A DNA stretch of 10,592 nt from Candidatus Methanophagales archaeon (GTDB lineage: Archaea; Halobacteriota; Syntropharchaeia; Alkanophagales; Methanospirareceae). Positions within the stretch are counted from its first letter, which is position 1. Each line of letters opens with the position of its first letter. Positions 4,778 to 10,592 of this stretch are shown piece after piece. The position numbers and the translations under genes were made by a program. Where the stretch lies: contig JAUXHM010000024.1 of assembly GCA_030621535.1 (NCBI GenBank), positions 1 to 10,592 of the forward strand, written 5' to 3'. A model generated the notes under the pieces. It was not told where the DNA came from and ran no database searches. It worked only from the letters and a program-made list of their open reading frames with translations.

Positions 4778-7504
4778 CTATACCGCGAAATCCAACTGTG
4801 CATACACCTGTCTGTCTCTGAAATTCCGCAACGACATCGCGCCTGACGGGCAATAAGAAGCGCAACTTCCGCAGCCGATGCATCCGTCTCCGGTCTTCGC
4901 AACCTTCTTTGTTCCGCCTACCACCGTGGTCACACCGAAAGTAACCACCGGTACCGGCTCTTCGGTCAGTTCTATCGCCTCGACCGGGCATATCGCTTCA
5001 CATACGCCGCATCCTGCACATATCTCCTCGTCAACCACCGAAGTCATCGCCGGCGTCTCGAGGAAATCTTTCGCCAGTAGCACACATGCCCTCGACGCTG
5101 CCGCACTGCTCATTGCGAGGCATTCGTCTATCATCGCGGGATAAACTGCCGAACCGCAGATAAACACCCCTTCGTTCACCGTGTCAACAGGAGTCAGCAC
5201 CATCTTTGGCCTCTCCGGCTTCTCCATAAAGAATCCCTTTTTCAATGGAATCATAAACATCTTGCTTAGTCTCTCGTTCTCCTCCGCAGGCATCGTCGGT
5301 GTGCTGAGCACCACCAAATCAGGCTTTATCTGTATCTCATCATTGAATATCACGTCATAGACCGAAACAATCCCATCTTCGTATTTCGGTGGTTTCTCCT
5401 TGTCATATCTGAGGAATATCACGCCTTTCTCACGTGCATCTTTGTACAGCACTTCCCACTTACCGTAGGTCTTTATGTCCTGGTACAGCACGAATACATT
5501 CGCATCCGGGTTCTTCTCTTTCGCTTTTAACGCACTATCCACTACCTCGATGCTGCTGTACCTTGCAGTTACGCCTTCCCCTGGCACATCTTGAATCAAT
5601 GCGATTGTATTTGCATCCAGCTTACCTGCCAGCATCTTTCCAAATTCGCTTACCGTCGTCACGTTCTTCTCTTTGCCATATCCGAAGTAACCTTCAGGCA
5701 CGAAATCACGCCTCGCTCCTGTTGCAATCACACAGGCGCCAAATTCTATCTCCGCATCCTCAGCCGAACCCTCTGCGACTATCTTCGCTTTAAACGAACC
5801 TGCTCTTCCCACTATTTCTTCTTCTTTCACCTTCGTGTGCACGTTTATTCGCTCATTAGCTGTTACTTTATCAACTAACTCTTTCAAAACGTCCGCAGCT
5901 TGCTCACCGCCTGGTCCCTGTAATTCTGTGGTCTTCTTCAAACCGCCACCCAGTTCTGCTCCTTTCTCCACTAAATGGACTTCATACCCTGCGTCTGCAA
6001 TTCCAAGTGCTGCGTTCATTCCCGATATGCCACCACCAATAACAAGCGCTTTCGGTATCACGGGATACCGTTCAACCGGTATTTCCTCGAGATACTTCGC
6101 TCGTTCCGCGGCCATTTTCAGCATATCTACCGCCGCTTCTGTCGCGTCTTTGGGGTCTTGCACCCACGCACATTGCTCTCGTAGATTTACCATCTCCAGT
6201 AAATACGGATTTAGTCCTGCTCCGGCACATGCGTCCCTGACCATGTCTTCACATTCTCTCGGCGACTGCCCTGCAAATACTATCCTGTTCAATCTCTGGT
6301 CCACTATTCCGCTCTCTATCGCGTCCATCGCCTCCTTCAGTGTGCTCGTTTCGCTGTTCACGTATGCAACGTCCTTTAATTCGTTGATTCGTTCCGCGAC
6401 CGCAGGTATATCTACGGTATTCGCCACTTCGCCTTCACAACCGCAAATGAATACGCCCGTCTTCAGTTCATCGCCAACTTCAATAAATTTGTGCTCCTCC
6501 TGCCCCGGAATTGGTTCCGTGCGCTGTGAAAGTCCTGCAGCTTTTAATGCCGCACCGCTCGCCTGTGCAACGCTTTCCCGCACCTTCATCGGTGCCGTTG
6601 CCGTTCCACACGCTAAAATACCAGGAACACTCGTTTCCAGCGGGCTCGTTAGGCTCGTTTCAATGTATCCGTATGTATCTGTTTTCACGCCCGTTATTTC
6701 TGCAAGTTTGCCCATGGTTTTTGACGGCAGCAAACCAACCGCAAGAACCACCATATCAAGCTCGAGTTTTTCTATCGTCCCCTTCTCAAGGTTCTCGAAC
6801 TTAACGGTCAACGCCCCTCCTTCGGGTATCACCTCAGGAACCCGTGACCTTATGTATTTTACGCCATATTTGTCCTTTAACTCTGCCACTAATTCCTCGT
6901 CTTTTCCAAATACCCGGATGTCCATGTAGAAGATGTAAATCTCCACGTCCGGGTATCGCTCTTTTACTTCCCACGCCTCTTTCGCTGTGTATGCGCAGCA
7001 CGCTGTAGAACAAATCTCGTTCTCCTGGCATCTTGAGCCAACGCACTTGATAAATCCTAACCTCTTTACTCGCTTACCGTCCGATGGTCTCACCAATTCC
7101 CCGGTTTCACTTACCGTAGCAGCTTTGAGAATCCCCTCGAAATCCAGTGAGACTACAACGTCCGGACTTCCAAATCCGTAACTCTTCGCTACTTCCGGAA
7201 TGTCGTAGCCCGGCGCCAACACCACGCTCTCCACCCCTATTTCATTGCCCGACACGCTCAGCTTGAAATCTCCCGCTGTGCCTGACAAACGCTCTAACTC
7301 GCTCGACAGCATCAAATCTATGTTTGGATGGTTTTCCACTTTGGCTATGTATGGCGACAACCCCATCTGACATTCCGCAAGCTCCCCCATCTTTCCTCCA
7401 AGCTCGGCATTCTTTTCTATCAAATGTACTTTATAACCCGAATCCGCAAGGTCAAGAGCGGCTGTTATTCCTGCAACTCCTCCCCCTATAATTGCTATTC
7501 CCAT
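4778..7504 (-). CDS. hdrA: Fused tandem HdrA: heterodisulfide reductase flavin subunit
   Basis: HdrA is the FAD subunit that splits electrons between heterodisulfide (via HdrBC) and ferredoxin. This protein is 908 residues against about 650 for usual HdrA. Module 1 (1-335) has an FAD fold (IIGGGVAGITAAL, 5-17), ECQMG at 44-48, and the HdrA/QmoA motif CVGSRC (154-159) with CSTACC (165-170). It lacks the N-terminal domain and any ferredoxin. Module 2 (about 348-908) has the HdrA N-terminal domain (VFICGCEG 351-358, SPRECE, LREQCAW 441-447), a second FAD fold (LVIGGGISGMNAAL), ICGSAVYP, and two CxxCxxCxxxCP motifs (829-839, 875-885). Its counterpart of the CVGSR region (637-655) has no cysteine. 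In the N-terminal domain the cysteines expected near 386 and 413 are absent, leaving C354, C356 and C445. No inserted ferredoxin domain is seen in either module. The ATG at 7504 is chosen because AGGTG lies 8-9 nt upstream; a GTG at 7510 would overlap hdrB by 4 nt but sits too close to it. Confidence 0.92.
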   Translation of the reverse strand: MGIAIIGGGVAGITAALDLADSGYKVHLIEKNAELGGKMGELAECQMGLSPYIAKVENHPNIDLMLSSELERLSGTAGDFKLSVSGNEIGVESVVLAPGYDIPEVAKSYGFGSPDVVVSLDFEGILKAATVSETGELVRPSDGKRVKRLGFIKCVGSRCQENEICSTACCAYTAKEAWEVKERYPDVEIYIFYMDIRVFGKDEELVAELKDKYGVKYIRSRVPEVIPEGGALTVKFENLEKGTIEKLELDMVVLAVGLLPSKTMGKLAEITGVKTDTYGYIETSLTSPLETSVPGILACGTATAPMKVRESVAQASGAALKAAGLSQRTEPIPGQEEHKFIEVGDELKTGVFICGCEGEVANTVDIPAVAERINELKDVAYVNSETSTLKEAMDAIESGIVDQRLNRIVFAGQSPRECEDMVRDACAGAGLNPYLLEMVNLREQCAWVQDPKDATEAAVDMLKMAAERAKYLEEIPVERYPVIPKALVIGGGISGMNAALGIADAGYEVHLVEKGAELGGGLKKTTELQGPGGEQAADVLKELVDKVTANERINVHTKVKEEEIVGRAGSFKAKIVAEGSAEDAEIEFGACVIATGARRDFVPEGYFGYGKEKNVTTVSEFGKMLAGKLDANTIALIQDVPGEGVTARYSSIEVVDSALKAKEKNPDANVFVLYQDIKTYGKWEVLYKDAREKGVIFLRYDKEKPPKYEDGIVSVYDVIFNDEIQIKPDLVVLSTPTMPAEENERLSKMFMIPLKKGFFMEKPERPKMVLTPVDTVNEGVFICGSAVYPAMIDECLAMSSAAASRACVLLAKDFLETPAMTSVVDEEICAGCGVCEAICPVEAIELTEEPVPVVTFGVTTVVGGTKKVAKTGDGCIGCGSCASYCPSGAMSLRNFRDRQVYAQLDFAV

Positions 7505-7506
7505 TT

Positions 7507-8376
7507 TCACACCACCTTCCCAAGTATTTCTTTCGTATCCACGGCATTTTTATTAAGCCCGAGTTTGTTCGGTTCTATTCCAAGCGCGAGACCCAACAAC
7601 TGCGTGATGTAAACAACGGGCATTCCTATTGTGACGTCTAACGCCTTTTCTATATCCGCCTGCTTGCCGTCCAGCATCATGCCGCACAGCGGGCATGCGA
7701 GTGAAATGCAATCCGCACCCGCATTCTTCGCAACGTCCAGTATCTTCCGCGCCATGTCAAATGCTATGTCCCCCCGCGTCATCATCAGAGGCCCACCGCA
7801 GCAGACCGTCTTCATGTAATTGAAATTTGGCACAATTTCGCCGCCTATCAGCTCTATTAACTTGTCCATCAAAACCGGATTGTCGGGGTCATCAAAAGCC
7901 GTCTCTGGCGGTCGCCCGATATAACATCCGTAATACGGTGCAACTTTCACGTTCACCTTCTTCTCCAGCTTACTTGAAATCTCATCCAGGCCTATGTCGT
8001 TCACGAAGACGTCCAGCACGTGTTTCGTTTTTATCGTACCGTTATAGTCCAGCGAGCTGTCTATCCCCTTTAGTTTCGTACGCAGAGCTTCATCTGCCTT
8101 CAATGCCCTGTTACTACGCTCTAAATTGTAATAGCAGATGCTGCACGGAGTTACAATGTCCAAATCTTCTTTCTCGGCAATCGCAAGATTCCGCGCGTTT
8201 AACGCATACACTACTCTCGGGTCCTCTACTTCCGCAGCACCACAGCAGTTCCAATCCTCTACCTCAACCAGCTCAACGCCTAACTTCTCAAACACCGCTT
8301 CGGTTGACATGTGCTGCTCTATCGCCGTCGCCTCGGAAGGACAGCCGGGATAGTATGCGAGTTTATCTACACTCAT
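7507..8376 (-). CDS. hdrB: Heterodisulfide reductase subunit B (CCG-domain)
   Basis: HdrB holds the site where CoM-S-S-CoB is reduced (or formed in reverse) on two noncubane [4Fe-4S] clusters. The 289-residue protein has two complete CCG modules: C12, C44-C45, C78 and C81 (PGC, NCCG, PCSIC), and C151, C192-C193, C228 and C231 (YGC, VCCGG, ACPLC). Spacing and length fit catalytic HdrB rather than a degenerate CCG protein. Its ATG overlaps the hdrC stop as ATGA (8373-8376), with a purine-rich GGAGGGG-type ribosome binding site inside the end of hdrC. Its stop lies 2 nt before the hdrA ATG. A heterodisulfide substrate is inferred from the intact cysteines and the operon; a related disulfide acceptor cannot be excluded. 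Confidence 0.95.
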   Translation of the reverse strand: MSVDKLAYYPGCPSEATAIEQHMSTEAVFEKLGVELVEVEDWNCCGAAEVEDPRVVYALNARNLAIAEKEDLDIVTPCSICYYNLERSNRALKADEALRTKLKGIDSSLDYNGTIKTKHVLDVFVNDIGLDEISSKLEKKVNVKVAPYYGCYIGRPPETAFDDPDNPVLMDKLIELIGGEIVPNFNYMKTVCCGGPLMMTRGDIAFDMARKILDVAKNAGADCISLACPLCGMMLDGKQADIEKALDVTIGMPVVYITQLLGLALGIEPNKLGLNKNAVDTKEILGKVV

Positions 8377-9005
8377 TTCTCTTTCCCCTCCTCTCCCAGT
8401 TCCTCAAATATCTTCTTCATCACGTCCTTCTGCTTTATCTTCGATGCGAGCATTCCTTTAACCGGACTGCCACCGCCAAGTGGCCCCATTTTTCCTTTCA
8501 AAAACATCCGCATCCCGAAATCCTTGTAATCTTTCATCATCGCCAGCATTCCCTTAATAAAGGAACCTTCTTTCTTCGGATAATATTCCATTGCCAGCCC
8601 CATATCGTAGAGCCGTCCGAACTTCTTCAGCTGATGCTGGAATGCCTTATCAAACAGTGGTCTGGGGCTGTCTATCTTCAAGTTACCCGCTTCCTCTTCT
8701 CTCTCTGCTATTCGCCGTAGCGCACCCAGCACATCGGCAATCCGCACGTCCTGCGGACACCGAGCCGTGCACGTCTGACAGATAAGACAAACCCACAAAT
8801 CAGGATTTGATAAAACCTCCTCCCGCATTCCTAACAAACTCATCTGGATGATTTTCCTCGGATTGTAACCTGGAACGAATTCGGTAATTGGACAACCAAG
8901 CGTGCAGGTGCTGCACTGAAAACATGACGCGAGGCGTTCTCCGCCCGCCTCGCTCATTATCTCGTTCTTGAAGTTCGGGTCCAGCTCCCATGTTTTTATT
9001 GGCAT
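8373..9005 (-). CDS. hdrC: Heterodisulfide reductase subunit C (2x[4Fe-4S])
   Basis: HdrC is the electron-transfer subunit linking HdrA to the HdrB active site. The 210-residue protein has two classical ferredoxin motifs, C28/C31/C34/C38 followed by Pro (SCFQCSTCTLGCP) and C73/C76/C79/C83 followed by Pro (VCLICQTCTARCP). Between them is the conserved NPRKIIQMSLLG stretch that is characteristic of HdrC. The C-terminal third (about 110-210) is basic and Gly/Met-rich (FLKGKMGPLGGGSPVKGML), with no membrane segment, so the complex is soluble. It starts 18 nt after the frhB-like stop. That gap holds a near-tandem AAAGGGTAAA duplication and only a weak ribosome binding site, and it is the only real spacer in the operon. 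Confidence 0.95.
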   Translation of the reverse strand: MPIKTWELDPNFKNEIMSEAGGERLASCFQCSTCTLGCPITEFVPGYNPRKIIQMSLLGMREEVLSNPDLWVCLICQTCTARCPQDVRIADVLGALRRIAEREEEAGNLKIDSPRPLFDKAFQHQLKKFGRLYDMGLAMEYYPKKEGSFIKGMLAMMKDYKDFGMRMFLKGKMGPLGGGSPVKGMLASKIKQKDVMKKIFEELGEEGKEK

Positions 9006-9023
9006 TTTACCCTTTTTTACCCT

Positions 9024-10091
9024 TTACCTCAACTTGTCTTCCAGCTCTTCCTCTTCGTATGTAGTGAATGGTAGTGGTTCCTCAACGTCCTTACCCGGCA
9101 CGTACTCGAAAATCTCCTGCACCTTCTCCGCAATCACTGGATAAAGCCTTGTCAGTGGGATGTCCTTTGGACAGGCATCCTCACAGGCACCACAGCCGAC
9201 ACAGGTCGTGCTGACATGGTAAACGCGCGTGAGATGATACATCAATTGATTTGCCGGGACCGCTATCGCACCTCTTAACTCCGCTATGTTCAATAAGTCC
9301 CCGCCAACCGGTTTCCCTAAGGGTTGCTCGAAGAAGCATTCCTTGCAGTAGCATACGGGACACATCTCACGGCAGTTCTTGCATACTATGCAGTCCCTCA
9401 AGAACTCCTCTAATGCTTCCACACTGCTTATCTCTGGTAGCGCCTCTTTCTTCTTCTTCGCTTCTGCTGCAATCTTTTCGGTTTCCCCGCTTCTGTCTAT
9501 ATCCTTATCCTCCAGCGAAATATCTTCGATAGCCGACAATGCCTCAACGCCCATGTCCGTTATTCCCACAACTACCACATTATCACCGTCCTGCTTCACA
9601 ATTCCTATATCTCCGACGTCTGCAAGCCGTTTGTCACATATCTCACACGCTTCTCGTATCGCAATCCCTTTTCCTTTCAGTTCCTCTATCTTCGCACTAT
9701 CCACCCAATCACCTATCTCTTCAGCGTGGTCTGCGTAATCCTGATTCTTAAAGGCACCTGAGCAATCTACGCTTATTAGAAGCACACTCTCTTTGTCCAT
9801 TTGTTTCAACTTTATCAATTCTATCGCTGCGCGTATCTCACATGGCTTTGCCACAATTCCTATCTTCTCCTTTATTAGCCACCCCTTCACGACGTTTGCA
9901 GCATTTACAGAGAACGAGGGAGCAAATATAGCGGGCACTGGCGATTCTATCTTATCCTTGTCCGTTACCATCATGTATGCCACGTTATTTCCTACTCGAT
10001 GTGGCAGAACCAGACAGTCCACGGCTTTCTTATCAAGCAATCCCTTAAATAACCCTTCTAAATCCCCTGATTTCAGTTCTACTCCTTTCAT
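9024..10091 (-). CDS. frhB: F420-dehydrogenase beta subunit (FrhB/FdhB family)
   Basis: A 355-residue member of the coenzyme F420 hydrogenase/formate dehydrogenase beta family, whose members carry FAD and exchange hydride with F420. Family features include KPCEIRAAIELIK (82-94), ISVDCSGAF (106-114), EICDKRLADVGDI (150-162), and a C-terminal ferredoxin domain. The first iron-sulfur motif is extended: C234, C237, C240, C244-Pro, then C247, C249 and C252 (CPVCYCKEC). The second is C297/C300/C303/C307-Pro. The acidic linker at about 190-222 is likely flexible. Relation to FdhB-like Hdr partners seems closer than to hydrogenase FrhB, so the symbol is approximate. Its ATG overlaps the mvhD stop (ATGA, 10088-10091), with GAGAGGT 8 nt upstream. 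No FrhA/FrhG or FdhA is encoded nearby, so it probably feeds F420H2 electrons into MvhD-HdrA. Confidence 0.88.
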   Translation of the reverse strand: MKGVELKSGDLEGLFKGLLDKKAVDCLVLPHRVGNNVAYMMVTDKDKIESPVPAIFAPSFSVNAANVVKGWLIKEKIGIVAKPCEIRAAIELIKLKQMDKESVLLISVDCSGAFKNQDYADHAEEIGDWVDSAKIEELKGKGIAIREACEICDKRLADVGDIGIVKQDGDNVVVVGITDMGVEALSAIEDISLEDKDIDRSGETEKIAAEAKKKKEALPEISSVEALEEFLRDCIVCKNCREMCPVCYCKECFFEQPLGKPVGGDLLNIAELRGAIAVPANQLMYHLTRVYHVSTTCVGCGACEDACPKDIPLTRLYPVIAEKVQEIFEYVPGKDVEEPLPFTTYEEEELEDKLR

Positions 10092-10531
10092 AGTACCTTA
10101 CCTCTCAATGGACTGGGTCCCAACTCCTTTATTTCTTCCGATAGTCCCTTCATCGTATTCGCAAATTTCTCCCCCTCTGACGCGCTTATCCAATACGATT
10201 TAAACCGATTGTCCAGCCCGAGCTGCTTCAGGATTGTCCGTATCGCCGCTATCCTGCGCCTGGCATAGAAGTTCCCTTTTATATAATGACACTCGCCCGG
10301 ATGACACCCGCTAAAGAAAACGCCATCCGCACCATTTAGTAACGCTTTGAGCACAAACATCGGATCCAACCTCGCTGAACACATAAGCCTTATTATCCGA
10401 GAGTTTGGTGGATATTTCTTACGTGACGTCCCCGCAAGGTCAGCAGCGGCGTATGTGCACCAATTACAGGTAAACCCGACTATTTTCGGCTCGAACTTCT
10501 CTTCCTCTTTCTTTGTCGTTTCTTCTCCCAT
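10088..10531 (-). CDS. mvhD: MvhD-type [2Fe-2S] electron-transfer subunit
   Basis: MvhD relays electrons between an input module and HdrA; in hydrogenotrophic methanogens it bridges the MvhAG hydrogenase to HdrABC. The 147-residue protein shows the full family pattern: FTCNWCTYAAADLAG (C22, C25), RIIRLMCSAR (C51), GADGVFFSGCHPGECHY (C76, C81), GNFYARRR, and the terminal WISASEGEKF and LGP. The five cysteines expected for the [2Fe-2S] site are present. A short charged Glu/Lys extension precedes the domain. It is the first gene of the operon, with GGAGGAG at 10542-10536 and a TATA box upstream. The hydrogenase subunits it usually serves are missing; an FrhB-like gene follows instead. Confidence 0.95.
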   Translation of the reverse strand: MGEETTKKEEEKFEPKIVGFTCNWCTYAAADLAGTSRKKYPPNSRIIRLMCSARLDPMFVLKALLNGADGVFFSGCHPGECHYIKGNFYARRRIAAIRTILKQLGLDNRFKSYWISASEGEKFANTMKGLSEEIKELGPSPLRGKVL

Positions 10532-10535
10532 TTTT

Positions 10536-10576
10536 CTCCTCCTTTTTTCCCCATTATTTTTGCAACTATAAATATT
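10536..10576 (-). promoter_or_regulatory. Promoter and ribosome binding site of the mvhD-hdrA operon
   Basis: On the minus strand an archaeal TATA box (AATATTTATA, 10576-10567), preceded by a purine-rich BRE-like stretch (GCGAAAA), lies about 36-45 nt upstream of the mvhD ATG. A start site some 25 nt downstream would give a short leader containing the near-perfect ribosome binding site GGAGGAG (10542-10536). No inverted repeat operator is visible in the few bases available before the window ends. Confidence 0.65.
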
Positions 10577-10592
10577 TTTCGCTTTTTTAATT

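Noticed and set aside
4630..4991. Short minus-strand frames running through repeat copy 2 and the end of hdrA
   Set aside because: Part of the translation is of the ACCGCAGAG-type repeat itself (HRRAHGERK-like), which is a familiar false protein. The rest shadows the HdrA ferredoxin domain.
5835..6929. Long open frame on the plus strand (364 codons) opposite hdrA
   Set aside because: It is antisense to a well-supported HdrA. Its Ser/Pro/Ala/Thr-rich translation has no domain, and there is no ribosome binding site. It arises from the codon pattern of the real gene.
7827..8720. Open frame of 297 codons on the plus strand across hdrB and hdrC
   Set aside because: It crosses two genuine minus-strand genes, and its translation is low-complexity Ser/Leu/Pro/His with no recognisable motif.
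9006..9023. AAAGGGTAAA tandem near-repeat before hdrC as a regulatory site
   Set aside because: It is only an 18-nt gap inside an operon. The duplication is short and most simply provides a weak ribosome binding region.

Overview
The window looks like a piece of an uncultured euryarchaeal chromosome from a methane-metabolising or related lineage. An ANME-1/Methanophagales- or Syntrophoarchaeum-like archaeon is my best guess. The reasons are an archaeal-type PRPP synthetase, an archaeal DUF460/COG2433 protein, TATA-box promoters with strong GGAGG-type ribosome binding sites, T-rich terminators, and above all a five-gene heterodisulfide reductase operon that pairs HdrABC with MvhD and an F420-type FrhB/FdhB subunit. 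The taxonomic placement is inference from gene content only.

Layout. From 1 to about 3200 the plus strand carries the 3' part of prs (PRPP synthetase), an AT-rich spacer with a MITE-like repeat, a slipin (stomatin/SPFH) gene, and moeA (molybdenum/tungsten cofactor synthesis). A 27-nt perfect hairpin spans the moeA start codon. Two small hairpins and T-tracts separate moeA from the convergent DUF460 gene (RuvC/RNase H-like fold plus coiled coil) on the minus strand. A second, shorter copy of the same repeat lies between DUF460 and the end of the Hdr operon.

From 10576 down to 4741 the minus strand is one operon: promoter, mvhD, frhB/fdhB-like, hdrC, hdrB, fused hdrA, terminator. The junctions are 4-nt ATGA overlaps, an 18-nt gap, another ATGA overlap and a 2-nt gap. 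By family knowledge F420H2 would be oxidised on the FrhB-like subunit. Electrons would then pass through the [2Fe-2S] protein MvhD to HdrA flavin and split to HdrBC (CoM-S-S-CoB) and ferredoxin, or run in reverse during methane oxidation. No hydrogenase (MvhAG) or formate dehydrogenase catalytic subunit is present.

The most unusual gene is hdrA. It is a fusion of a short HdrA/QmoA-like flavin module, which keeps the CVGSR...CSxxCC cysteine motif, to a fuller HdrA unit that keeps the N-terminal domain, a second FAD fold and the C-terminal 2x[4Fe-4S] domain but has lost that cysteine motif. The other points worth checking are the two repeat copies (one apparently supplies the prs stop codon), the hairpin over the moeA start, and the slipin gene without its usual NfeD partner.
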